Positions 8,376-16,620 of a stretch of DNA of 64,000 nt are shown here, piece by piece. The notes below the pieces were generated by a model. The model was given only the letters and a program-made list of their open reading frames with translations, searched no databases and was not told where the DNA came from. The DNA is from Paenirhizobium daejeonense. GTDB lineage: Bacteria > Pseudomonadota > Alphaproteobacteria > Rhizobiales > Rhizobiaceae. Within the stretch, counting starts at the first letter, position 1. Each line of letters starts with the position of its first letter. The position numbers and the translations under genes are program-made. The stretch is from positions 7,501 through 71,500 of the forward strand of contig NZ_JACLAL010000010.1 in NCBI RefSeq assembly GCF_014280875.1, given 5' to 3'.

Positions 8376-9662
8376 ATGAAAAACTCCGAAATCGCAGCTC
8401 GCAAGGACGCGGCCATTTCCCGTGGCGTCGGCATGACGACGCAGATCTATGCCGCCAAGGCAGAGAATGCGGAAATCTGGGATGTCGAAGGCAATCGCTA
8501 TATCGACTTCGCAGGCGGTATCGCCGTTCTCAACACCGGTCATCGCCATCCCAAGGTCATCGAGGCCGTAAAGAAGCAGCTTGATGCCTTCACCCATACC
8601 TGCCACCAGGTCATGCCGTACGAAAACTACGTCGCCCTGGCCGAGCGCCTGAATAAGCTCGTTCCGATTCCCGGCCCGAAGAAAACAATCTTCACCACCA
8701 CGGGTGCCGAAGCCGTCGAAAACGCCGTAAAGATCGCCCGCGCCGCCACCGGCCGCAACGCTGTTATCGCGTTTACCGGCGCTTTCCACGGCCGTACCTT
8801 CATGGGCATGACACTGACCGGCAAGGTCGTTCCCTACAAGGTCGGCTTTGGCCAGATGATGGGCGACGTATTCCACGTTCCCTTCCCGATCGAGATGCAC
8901 GGCATCAGCGTCGAGGAATCGCTCGATGTTCTCGACAAGCTGTTCAAGGCCGACGTCGACCCGAAGCGCGTCGCCGCCATTATTCTCGAGCCGATCCAGG
9001 GCGAAGGCGGCTTCTATGAAGTTCCGCGCGCCCTGATGAAGGCCGTTCGCCAGATCTGCGATGAACACGGGATGCTGATGATCGCGGACGAAGTCCAGAC
9101 CGGCTTTGCCCGAACCGGCAAGCTGTTCGCGATGGAGCACCATGACGTTTCTCCGGATCTCGTCACAATGGCCAAGAGCCTTGCCGGCGGCTTCCCGCTT
9201 TCGGCCGTCACCGGTCGCGCCGAACTGATGGACGTTCCCGGCCCCGGCGGTCTCGGTGGTACCTATGCCGGCAACCCGCTGGCGATTGCCGCCTCGCACG
9301 CCGTTCTCGATGTCATCGAGGAAGAGAAGCTGTGCGACCGCGCCAACCAGCTCGGCAGCCGCCTGAAGCAACGCCTCGAAGGCCTGCGCGCCGACATTCC
9401 GCAGATCTCCGACATCCGCGGCCCCGGTTTCATGGTTGCCGTCGAATTCGGCCATCCCGGCTCGATCAAGCCGGATGCGGACTTCACCAACGCCGTTCGC
9501 CTGAAGGCTCTGGAAAAGGGCCTGGTTCTCCTGACTTGCGGCGTCTACGGGAATGTCATCCGCTTCCTGTCCCCGATCACCATTCAGGACGAAGTCTTCA
9601 ACGAAGCTCTCGATATCATCGAAACCTCTCTCCGCGAATGCGCAGCAAAGGCCAAGTCATGA
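8376..9662 (+). CDS. gabT: 4-aminobutyrate aminotransferase
   Basis: Class III PLP-dependent aminotransferase (428 residues) that moves the amino group of GABA to 2-oxoglutarate, giving succinate semialdehyde and glutamate. The PLP-binding lysine is Lys267 in LVTMAKSLAGGFPLSAVTGR. The cofactor region has the family TTGAEAVENAVKIAR, and IADEVQTGFARTGK supplies the Asp that contacts the pyridine ring. The length fits E. coli GabT (426). The stop overlaps the gabD start (ATGA at 9659-9662), so the two are translationally coupled. Some rhizobial homologues also accept 5-aminovalerate, which would suit the lysine catabolic genes elsewhere in the window. Confidence 0.95.
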   Translation: MKNSEIAARKDAAISRGVGMTTQIYAAKAENAEIWDVEGNRYIDFAGGIAVLNTGHRHPKVIEAVKKQLDAFTHTCHQVMPYENYVALAERLNKLVPIPGPKKTIFTTTGAEAVENAVKIARAATGRNAVIAFTGAFHGRTFMGMTLTGKVVPYKVGFGQMMGDVFHVPFPIEMHGISVEESLDVLDKLFKADVDPKRVAAIILEPIQGEGGFYEVPRALMKAVRQICDEHGMLMIADEVQTGFARTGKLFAMEHHDVSPDLVTMAKSLAGGFPLSAVTGRAELMDVPGPGGLGGTYAGNPLAIAASHAVLDVIEEEKLCDRANQLGSRLKQRLEGLRADIPQISDIRGPGFMVAVEFGHPGSIKPDADFTNAVRLKALEKGLVLLTCGVYGNVIRFLSPITIQDEVFNEALDIIETSLRECAAKAKS

Positions 9663-11143
9663 CCGTCTCGACCCTTCTCACATCGAAACTGAAGGACGCG
9701 TCGCTCGTCACCGACAAGACGCTCGTTGGCACCGAATGGGTGTCCGCGAGCGAAAGCGGCAAGACCTTCGAAGTCACCAACCCCTCAACGGGCGAAGTCA
9801 TCGCCACCTTGCCGGATCTAGGCAAGGTGGAAGTCGCCCGCGCCATCGACGCGGCCTACATCGCGCAAAAGGCATGGGCGAAGAAGACCGGCAAGGAGCG
9901 CGCAGCAGTCCTTCGCAAGCTCTTCGACCTTATGGTTGCCAATGCCGATGACCTCGCCACCATCCTGACCATGGAAATGGGCAAGCCATGGCCGGAAGCC
10001 CGCGGCGAAATTCTCTATGGTGCGTCCTATGTCGAATGGTTCGGCGAGGAAGCCAAGCGCGTCTATGGCGACACGATCCCCGGTCATCAGGCCGACAAGC
10101 GGATCATCGTGATCAAGCAGCCGGTCGGCGTCGTCGGCGCGATCACGCCGTGGAACTTCCCGAACGCCATGCTTGCCCGCAAGATGGCTCCGGCCATCGC
10201 AGTCGGTTGCGCTATGGTGTCGAAACCGGCGGCCCAGACGCCGCTTTCGGCTCTCGCGCTCGCCATCCTTGCCGAGCGTGCGGGCGTACCGGCCGGCGTG
10301 TTTTCGGTGCTGACTTCCACCGATGCGGCCATGGTCGGCCAGGAGCTCTGCGCAAACGACAAGGTGCGCAAGCTCACCTTCACCGGCTCGACCAATGTCG
10401 GCAAGATCCTGATGCGTCAGGGCGCGGACCAGATCCTCAAGCTCGGCCTCGAACTCGGCGGCAATGCTCCGTTCATCGTCTTCGACGATGCCGATCTCGA
10501 TGCGGCCGTCGAAGGCGCGATGATCTCCAAGTACCGCAACGCCGGCCAGACCTGCGTCTGCGCCAACCGTCTCTACGTTCAGGCCAACGTCTATGACGCC
10601 TTTGCGAAGAAACTTGCGGAACGCGTCGGCAAGATGAAGGTCGGCGACGGCTTTGCCGAAGGCGTCACAACCGGCCCGCTCATCGACAAGAACGCCCTGA
10701 AGAAGGTTGAGGAACACGTCGCCGACGCCGTTTCCAAGGGCGCCAAGGTCGAACTCGGTGGTAAGCCGGCCCCCCAAGGCGGCCTGTTCTTCGAACCGAC
10801 CATCCTGACCGGCGTTACCCCGGACATGCGGGTCTCCACCGAGGAAACCTTCGGCCCGGTCGCACCGCTCTTCAAGTTCGAAACCGAAGAGCAGGTCATC
10901 GAACTCGCCAACAACACCGAGTTCGGTCTTGCCTCCTACTTCTATTCGAAGGACGTGGCGAAGATCTTCCGGGTCGCCGAAGCGCTGGAATACGGCATGG
11001 TCGGCATCAACACCGGCCTGATTTCCACCGAGACCGCCCCCTTCGGCGGCATCAAGCAGTCCGGCCTCGGTCGCGAAGGCTCCAAATACGGGATCGATGA
11101 CTATACCGAGATCAAGTACATGTGCCTCGGCGGCATCGAATAA
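9659..11143 (+). CDS. gabD: Succinate-semialdehyde dehydrogenase (NADP+)
   Basis: Aldehyde dehydrogenase of 494 residues that oxidises the GabT product to succinate. Catalytic Cys299 lies in NAGQTCVCANR, with the GabD-typical second Cys two residues later. The general base Glu is in LELGGNAPF, and the cofactor loop is FTGSTNVGK. The true start is the ATG overlapping the gabT stop; the frame is open further upstream but that stretch lies inside gabT. The operon ends at a perfect hairpin 24 bp after the stop. Confidence 0.95.
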   Translation: MTVSTLLTSKLKDASLVTDKTLVGTEWVSASESGKTFEVTNPSTGEVIATLPDLGKVEVARAIDAAYIAQKAWAKKTGKERAAVLRKLFDLMVANADDLATILTMEMGKPWPEARGEILYGASYVEWFGEEAKRVYGDTIPGHQADKRIIVIKQPVGVVGAITPWNFPNAMLARKMAPAIAVGCAMVSKPAAQTPLSALALAILAERAGVPAGVFSVLTSTDAAMVGQELCANDKVRKLTFTGSTNVGKILMRQGADQILKLGLELGGNAPFIVFDDADLDAAVEGAMISKYRNAGQTCVCANRLYVQANVYDAFAKKLAERVGKMKVGDGFAEGVTTGPLIDKNALKKVEEHVADAVSKGAKVELGGKPAPQGGLFFEPTILTGVTPDMRVSTEETFGPVAPLFKFETEEQVIELANNTEFGLASYFYSKDVAKIFRVAEALEYGMVGINTGLISTETAPFGGIKQSGLGREGSKYGIDDYTEIKYMCLGGIE

Positions 11144-11166
11144 GCTGCAGTACCTATCCTGAAACG

Positions 11167-11197
11167 AAGATCCCCGGCTTTGACCGGGGATCTTTGT
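11167..11197 (+). terminator. Rho-independent terminator after gabTD
   Basis: AAGATCCCCGG, loop CTTTGA, CCGGGGATCTT: a perfect 11-bp stem followed by TTGTATT. Confidence 0.85.
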
Positions 11198-11209
11198 ATT
11201 CCCCATAAC

Positions 11210-11240
11210 AAAAGCCCGCCACCATCGGCACCGGGCTTTT
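11210..11240. terminator. Bidirectional terminator between gabD and efp
   Basis: AAAAGCCCG at 11210-11218 pairs with CGGGCTTTT at 11232-11240. The A-run on the left and T-run on the right let it work for either strand. It lies 24 bp beyond the efp stop and is best assigned to efp on the minus strand. Confidence 0.78.
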
Positions 11241-11263
11241 CGATATCCGGATCGAGCGGAAGA

Positions 11264-11833
11264 TCAGTTCTTCGCACGCTCAACGTAGGAGTTGTCTTCG
11301 GTCGCGATGACGACGCGGGTGCCGGCGTCGATATGCGGCGGCACCAGAGTGCGGATGCCGTTCGAAAGGATTGCCGGCTTGTAGGAGGACGAAGCGGTCT
11401 GGCCTTTGACGACCGGTTCGGTCTCGACGATCTCGAGCGTGACGTGACGCGGCAGTTCGACGGAAAGCGGAATGCCTTCATGGATCGACAGGACGCAGGT
11501 CATGCCTTCCTGCAGATAGGCCTTCATGTCGCCCATGGTCTCCGCGTCGACGACGACCTGATCATAGCTTTCCGGGTTCATGAAGTGGAAGCCTTCGCCG
11601 TCCTCGTAGAGGAACTGGAAGTTCAGGTCTTCAACGAAAGCGCGCTCGACCTGCTCGGTCGTGCGCCAGCGTTCGGAAACCTTCACGCCATCGACGATAC
11701 GGCGCATATCGACCTGGGTAACCGGCGTACCCTTGCCCGGATGGAAATTCTGGGCGGTAAGCACGACGTAGAGCTTGCCGTCAACCTCGAGGACGTTGCC
11801 CTTGCGGACGGAAGAAGCGATGATCTTGACCAT
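11264..11833 (-). CDS. efp: Elongation factor P
   Basis: EF-P binds ribosomes stalled on polyproline stretches and stimulates peptide-bond formation. From ATG 11833 (AAGGA six bases upstream) it is 189 residues, the normal length, beginning MVKIIASS; a ten-residue upstream extension is open but lacks conservation. The domain order is KOW-like, OB-fold, C-terminal OB. The tip loop reads HPGKG with Lys34 at the position that EpmA/EpmB modify with beta-lysine. The modifying enzymes are the next two genes, transcribed divergently. Confidence 0.96.
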   Translation of the reverse strand: MVKIIASSVRKGNVLEVDGKLYVVLTAQNFHPGKGTPVTQVDMRRIVDGVKVSERWRTTEQVERAFVEDLNFQFLYEDGEGFHFMNPESYDQVVVDAETMGDMKAYLQEGMTCVLSIHEGIPLSVELPRHVTLEIVETEPVVKGQTASSSYKPAILSNGIRTLVPPHIDAGTRVVIATEDNSYVERAKN

Positions 11834-11974
11834 GGGAATTCCTTGTATCTGCCTGTGAGCCATCGTAAAGGACGACCCGCCGTCCGTATGACGTCATCAA
11901 ATTTCTTGGGCGCAACTAACCTAAAATCGGCGAAATAGCCAGCCCGTGTTGCAACAAGGACAGAGAAAGCCTGA

Positions 11975-13039
11975 ATGACCGATCGCAGACCCGCCTCTCC
12001 CTCCTGGTGGATGCCCTCGATCCATGCGGATCGCAGGCCCTTCCTGCTTGGGCGGAACGCGATCCAGGCGGCGTTGCGCGGTTATTTCGCCACTCGCGAT
12101 TTCATCGAGGTCGATACCGCAACTCTGCAGGTTTCTCCCGGCAACGAGGCACATTTGCATGCCTTTTTCACCGAGGCGATCGGCAATGACGGCGAGGCGG
12201 CACCGCTTTACCTGCACACCTCGCCCGAATTCGCCTGCAAGAAGCTGCTTGCGGCGGGAGAACAACGGATCGCGTGCTTTGCCCATGTCTACCGCAATCG
12301 CGAACGCGGACCGCTGCATCATCCCGAATTCACCATGCTGGAATGGTATCGGGCCGGCGAGAGCTATGAACGGCTGATGGCAGATTGTGCTGAGATCCTC
12401 CGACTCGCGGCCGAAACCACGAAAACCAGCCGCTTCGCCTTCCGCAACGGCGAATGCGATCCCTTTGCCGAGCCGGAAAGACTGTCGGTCGCGAGAGCCT
12501 TCGAGCGCCACGCCGGGATCGACCTTCTCTCCTCCGTGGAGCCAAATGGCGCAACCGATCGTGACCGCCTTGCCGCCGAGCTTAAGCAGGCCGGAATCCG
12601 CATTGCCGACGACGATACCTGGGCCGACCTCTTCAGCCGCGTCATCGTGGAGAAGGTGGAGCCGCATCTCGGCTTCGGCCGCGCCACCATTCTCGATGAA
12701 TATCCGATTGCCGAAGCCGCCCTTGCACGTCCGTCCGCCCGCGACCCGCGCGTTGCCGAGCGCTTCGAGCTCTATGCCTGCGGCGTCGAACTCGCCAACG
12801 CTTTCGGGGAACTCACGGATGCAGCCGAACAGCGCTCGCGCTTCCAGGGGGAGATGGCGGAAAAGCAGCGCATCTACGGCGAGACCTATCCGCTGGACGA
12901 GGATTTTCTCGATGCGCTGGCGGTCATGCCGGAAGCCTCCGGCATCGCACTCGGTTTCGACCGTCTCGTGATGCTGGCAACCGGCGCGCTGAGGATCGAA
13001 CAGGTCATGTGGGCTCCCGTCGCGGAGGTTACCCGTTGA
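11975..13039 (+). CDS. epmA: EF-P--(R)-beta-lysine ligase
   Basis: GenX/PoxA/EpmA is a lysyl-tRNA-synthetase paralogue without the anticodon domain that attaches (R)-beta-lysine to Lys34 of EF-P. The protein is 354 residues. It shows class II motif 2 (CFAHVYRNRERG followed by HHPEFTMLEWYRAG) and motif 3 near the C terminus (SGIALGFDRLVML). The lack of an N-terminal OB domain separates it from LysS. It lies 141 bp from divergent efp. Its stop overlaps the TTG start of epmB, so ligase and aminomutase should be made together. Confidence 0.93.
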   Translation: MTDRRPASPSWWMPSIHADRRPFLLGRNAIQAALRGYFATRDFIEVDTATLQVSPGNEAHLHAFFTEAIGNDGEAAPLYLHTSPEFACKKLLAAGEQRIACFAHVYRNRERGPLHHPEFTMLEWYRAGESYERLMADCAEILRLAAETTKTSRFAFRNGECDPFAEPERLSVARAFERHAGIDLLSSVEPNGATDRDRLAAELKQAGIRIADDDTWADLFSRVIVEKVEPHLGFGRATILDEYPIAEAALARPSARDPRVAERFELYACGVELANAFGELTDAAEQRSRFQGEMAEKQRIYGETYPLDEDFLDALAVMPEASGIALGFDRLVMLATGALRIEQVMWAPVAEVTR

Positions 13040-14097
13040 GCGCAAGCACCCTGCGCACCATCGATGATCTCGTCGCCTCGGGACTCCTGCCGACGTCCGG
13101 CACCACCGGCATTCGACAGGTCGCGGAACGCTACGCCGTCGCGCTCACGCCGACGGTCGCCGGGCTGATCGACCGGACGGATCCTGCAGACCCGATAGCC
13201 GCCCAGTTCGTGCCAACACCCGCCGAACTGGTGGAAGCCGAAGGAGAGCGGGACGATCCGATCGGTGATCACGTCTACACTCCTGTCGAGGGCATCGTTC
13301 ACCGTTATCCCGACCGGGTTCTTCTGAAGGCCGTGCATGTCTGTCCGGTCTACTGTCGTTTCTGTTTCCGCCGCGAAATGGTGGGACCGCAGGGCGACGG
13401 CAACCTGAGCTCGGAGAAGCTCGCAGCCGCACTCGACTATATCCGCAGCCATGACGCGATCTGGGAAGTGATCCTAACCGGCGGCGACCCGCTGGTCATG
13501 TCGCCCCGCCGACTCCGTGCCATCATGGTCGAGCTTGCCTCAATGGCCCATGTGAAGATCGTCCGCATTCACAGCCGCGTGCCGGTCGTCGATCCCGACA
13601 GCATCACCAACGAGATGATCGACGCGCTGAAAGCTGGAGAGAAGACGGTCTATCTTGCGCTCCACGCCAATCATCCGCGCGAGATGACAAAGGCAGCGCG
13701 GAATGCCTGCGGACGGCTTGTCGATGCGGGCATCATGATGGTCAGCCAGTCCGTGCTGCTGCGCGGCATCAACGACGATGCCGCGATCCTTGCCGAACTG
13801 ATGCGTGCTTTCGTCGAAGCTCGGGTAAAGCCTTATTATTTGCATCATCCCGACATGGCGCCCGGAACAGGACACTTCCGCCTCACCATCGCCGAGGGGC
13901 AGGCCATCATGCGCGAGCTTCGCGCCCGGGTCTCCGGCCTCTGCATTCCGGCCTATATTCTCGACCTGCCGGGTGGTTACGGCAAGGTCGCAGTCGGCGA
14001 AGGCGCCATCCACGAAACGAATGAAGGCACTTACGAAATACTGGACCGAAACGGGACAAGTCATCGCTACCCCGGAACGACGATCACGGAATCGTGA
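13036..14097 (+). CDS. epmB: EF-P (R)-beta-lysine 2,3-aminomutase-like radical SAM enzyme
   Basis: KamA/YjeK family enzyme that converts (S)-alpha-lysine to (R)-beta-lysine for EpmA. The radical-SAM cluster motif CPVYCRFC (CxxxCxxC) is present, followed by FRREMVG and the SAM-binding GGDPL. The PLP lysine is expected near the C terminus in the DLPGGYGKV segment. I place the start at TTG 13036 (353 residues) because a GGAGG at 13024-13028 lies seven bases upstream and the TTGA overlaps the epmA stop. An ATG at 13009 is in frame but lies within epmA and has no ribosome-binding site. The third factor known in enterobacteria, the EF-P hydroxylase EpmC, is not nearby. Confidence 0.9.
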   Translation: MSASTLRTIDDLVASGLLPTSGTTGIRQVAERYAVALTPTVAGLIDRTDPADPIAAQFVPTPAELVEAEGERDDPIGDHVYTPVEGIVHRYPDRVLLKAVHVCPVYCRFCFRREMVGPQGDGNLSSEKLAAALDYIRSHDAIWEVILTGGDPLVMSPRRLRAIMVELASMAHVKIVRIHSRVPVVDPDSITNEMIDALKAGEKTVYLALHANHPREMTKAARNACGRLVDAGIMMVSQSVLLRGINDDAAILAELMRAFVEARVKPYYLHHPDMAPGTGHFRLTIAEGQAIMRELRARVSGLCIPAYILDLPGGYGKVAVGEGAIHETNEGTYEILDRNGTSHRYPGTTITES

Positions 14098-14265
14098 GGA
14101 CAAATATCCCGCCCAAGAAGGCATTTCCCGCGTATCCCTCACGATACGCGCAAATTGACGGGAAGCAATCACCTTTGTTTAACTACGCGACTTAGCGGAA
14201 TCTTATGCCTTCCCGCAGTAGAAATCTCTCCGAAATGGAAATTCATCTACATGAAGGGGAGAAAC

Positions 14266-14517
14266 ATGAACGAAACAATTCGTTCTCTGCTGGCCAAGGT
14301 TGGTGGACTGTCAACATCCGTCGAGGCGATTTCCGATGAGGCCGATCTTTACGCCGCCGGTCTTTCTTCTTTCGCCTCCGTGCAGCTGATGCTCGGCCTT
14401 GAAGAGGCCTTCGATCTGGAATTCCCGGACCATCTGCTCAACCGCAAATCCTTCGCCAGCATCGCCGCTATCGAGACCACTCTCTCGACGATCCTGGAAG
14501 ACAGAAAGGTCGCATAA
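14266..14517 (+). CDS. Acyl/aminoacyl carrier protein
   Basis: An 83-residue carrier protein with the four-helix ACP pattern. The phosphopantetheine attachment site is Ser35 in AAGLSSFASVQL, the counterpart of the DSL motif of AcpP. ATG 14266 follows AAGGGGAGAAAC; the frame is open for 37 more codons upstream but without ACP similarity. It is the first gene of a four-gene run and its stop overlaps the next start (TAATG). With the ligase two genes down, it is most likely an aminoacyl carrier rather than the fatty-acid ACP. In Bradyrhizobium and Agrobacterium such proteins are the partners of amino acid:carrier-protein ligases. Confidence 0.9.
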   Translation: MNETIRSLLAKVGGLSTSVEAISDEADLYAAGLSSFASVQLMLGLEEAFDLEFPDHLLNRKSFASIAAIETTLSTILEDRKVA

Positions 14518-15698
14518 TGGACCTCTCGGCAAGATCTATCGACAAGAGCCTGAAAAGCAGGGTGACACGCGTGGCGGCGGTAGCCGCGGCCTATGCGGAC
14601 GAAGTCGACAAGGCGGGTCGCTTCCCGCGCGAGGCGATCGACGCCATGAAAGCCGAACGGCTGATGGGCATCATGATCCCGGTCGAGTACGGTGGCGAGG
14701 GGCTCTCCCACGCCGAGATCGCAGAGACCTGCACCCTGCTGGCGCAGTCCTGCGCGTCGAGCGCGATGATCTTCGCCATGCACCAGATCAAGACATCGAG
14801 CCTCGTCTCCCACGGGGGAGAGGCCGAATGGCACCGCGGCTTCATGCGCCGCGTCGTCGCCGAACAGCTTTTGCTCGGCTCCGCAACCACGGAAGCAGGC
14901 ATCGGCGGCAACATGCGCAACAGCATCTGCGCCATCGAGGTCAAGGACGGCGTCTGCCGCCTGGAGAAGGACGCGACCGTCATCTCCTACGGTGCCGATT
15001 CCGACGCGATCCTCATTACCTCCCGCAGCCACAAGGATGCGGCGTCCACCGATCAGGTGATGACCGTCTTCACAAGGGACCAGTACACGCTCGAACACAC
15101 CCAGACCTGGGATACGCTCGGCATGCGCGGCACCTGCTCCGACGGCTTCATCTTCCGCGGGGAAGCGCCGGCCGAACAGATCCTGCCGCTGCCTTTCGCT
15201 GAAATCGCCGCGCAGTCGATGCTGGCGAACGCCCATCTTCTGTGGAGCGCGCTCTGGTATGGCATTGCCGTCGATGCTTTCGCCCGCGCCCAGAACTTCG
15301 TCCGCGCCGCCGCCCGCAAGGCGCCGGGCACACAGCCTCCGGGCCTCGTGCAGCTTGCGGAAATGTCGAGCCAGCTGCAGGTGATCCGCGCCAACATCGT
15401 GACCGGCCTTGAAACCTTCGAAACCGCGCGCAAGGATTCCGACCGGCTGTCCTCGATGGGCTTCGCTGTTGCGATGAACAACGTCAAGATTGCCTCTTCC
15501 GAGATGATCCTGCCGGTCATCAACCAGGCCATGCGGATCTGCGGCATCATGGGCTACAAGAACGGTACGCCCTATAGTCTCGGTCGCCATCTGCGCGACG
15601 CTCACTCGGCGGAACTGATGATCTCCAACGATCGCATTCTCGCCAACACCTCCACCATGCTGCTCGTTCACAAGCAGGAAACCGGATTGCTGGGGTAA
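14517..15698 (+). CDS. Acyl-CoA dehydrogenase-like flavoprotein, probably acting on carrier-protein thioester
   Basis: A 393-residue protein with the three-part acyl-CoA dehydrogenase layout: N-terminal helices with MIPVEYGGEGLSH, a beta domain with LLLGSATTEAG and SDGFIFRGEAP, and C-terminal helices with GIMGYKNG. The C-terminal YEGT segment that carries the usual catalytic Glu is replaced by LGRHLRDAHSAELM, so the base must lie elsewhere or the chemistry differs. It is squeezed between the carrier protein and its ligase (1-nt overlap, 5-bp gap), so I infer a carrier-bound aminoacyl thioester as substrate, as for the prolyl-PCP oxidases RedW and PltE. The product could be a dehydroamino acid. 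The family call is firm; the substrate is inference. Confidence 0.82.
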   Translation: MDLSARSIDKSLKSRVTRVAAVAAAYADEVDKAGRFPREAIDAMKAERLMGIMIPVEYGGEGLSHAEIAETCTLLAQSCASSAMIFAMHQIKTSSLVSHGGEAEWHRGFMRRVVAEQLLLGSATTEAGIGGNMRNSICAIEVKDGVCRLEKDATVISYGADSDAILITSRSHKDAASTDQVMTVFTRDQYTLEHTQTWDTLGMRGTCSDGFIFRGEAPAEQILPLPFAEIAAQSMLANAHLLWSALWYGIAVDAFARAQNFVRAAARKAPGTQPPGLVQLAEMSSQLQVIRANIVTGLETFETARKDSDRLSSMGFAVAMNNVKIASSEMILPVINQAMRICGIMGYKNGTPYSLGRHLRDAHSAELMISNDRILANTSTMLLVHKQETGLLG

Positions 15699-15703
15699 GA
15701 ACC

Positions 15704-16612
15704 ATGGATATGCAGGTAAGCTTTCTCGACCGCCTCTTCGAAAGCGGTCTCCTGATCGAAACCGGCGTCGAAGGACTCTATGGCCGCAGCGGCCGCTTCG
15801 AGGACGTGATCGCCGCGTTCGAACGCCTCATCGACCGCTACGGCGCTGCCGACGGCGCGGAAGCGATCCGCTTTCCGCCCGGCATGAACCGCGCCTTTTT
15901 CGAAAAAAGCGGCTACATGAAGAGCTTCCCGCAGCTTGCGGGCACGGTCCACAGCTTCTGCGGCTGCGAACTGGATCACGTCAGCCTCCTGAAATGCATG
16001 GATGAGGGCAACGATTGGACGGCCGAGCAAAAGGCGACCGACATCGTACTGACGCCCGCCGCCTGCTATCCGCTCTATCCGACCGTCGCCAAGCGCGGCA
16101 ACCTGCCGGAAGCCGGCGGTCTATACGACCTGCAGTCGTATTGCTTCCGCCATGAGCCGTCGAACGATCCGGCCCGTCAGCAGCTTTTCCGCATGCGCGA
16201 ATATGTCCGCATGGGTACGCAGGCCGACGTCACCGAGTTCCGCCAGACCTGGATGGACCGCGGCGTCAAGATGATGGCCGAGGTCGAACTCCCGGTCGAA
16301 ATCGACGTGGCCAACGATCCCTTCTTCGGCCGCGCCGGCAAGATGCTAGCCAACAACCAGCGCGACCAAAACCTGAAGTTCGAACTGCTGATCCCGATCA
16401 CATCAGTCGCCAAGCCCACCGCTTGCATGAGCTTCAACTACCATCAGGATGCCTTCGGCACGAAATGGGGCCTCAATCTTGCGGACGGAGCCGTCGCGCA
16501 CACGGCCTGCGTCGGCTTCGGCCTCGAGCGCATCGCGCTTGCGCTCTTCCATCACCATGGCCTCGACACCGAGGCATGGCCGGCATCGGTCCGCGCAGCA
16601 CTCTGGGGCTGA
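15704..16612 (+). CDS. Amino acid--[carrier protein] ligase (seryl-tRNA synthetase-like)
   Basis: A 302-residue class II aminoacyl-tRNA-synthetase-like catalytic core with no tRNA-binding arm. Motif 2 is visible as LFRMREYVRMGT and motif 3 as GFGLERIALALFHHHG. Cys/Glu/Cys positions around SYCFRHEP and AHTACVGFGLER match a zinc-containing active site of the atypical SerRS type. Described homologues in Bradyrhizobium and Agrobacterium activate glycine or alanine and load it on the phosphopantetheine of a dedicated carrier protein instead of tRNA. The matching carrier protein is two genes upstream. The amino acid used here and the fate of the product are unknown. Confidence 0.88.
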   Translation: MDMQVSFLDRLFESGLLIETGVEGLYGRSGRFEDVIAAFERLIDRYGAADGAEAIRFPPGMNRAFFEKSGYMKSFPQLAGTVHSFCGCELDHVSLLKCMDEGNDWTAEQKATDIVLTPAACYPLYPTVAKRGNLPEAGGLYDLQSYCFRHEPSNDPARQQLFRMREYVRMGTQADVTEFRQTWMDRGVKMMAEVELPVEIDVANDPFFGRAGKMLANNQRDQNLKFELLIPITSVAKPTACMSFNYHQDAFGTKWGLNLADGAVAHTACVGFGLERIALALFHHHGLDTEAWPASVRAALWG

Positions 16613-16620
16613 GCCGACAG

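Noticed and set aside
9332..9658. Upstream extension of gabD (109 codons)
   Set aside because: It lies within gabT; the ATGA junction at 9659 gives the normal GabD N terminus and length.
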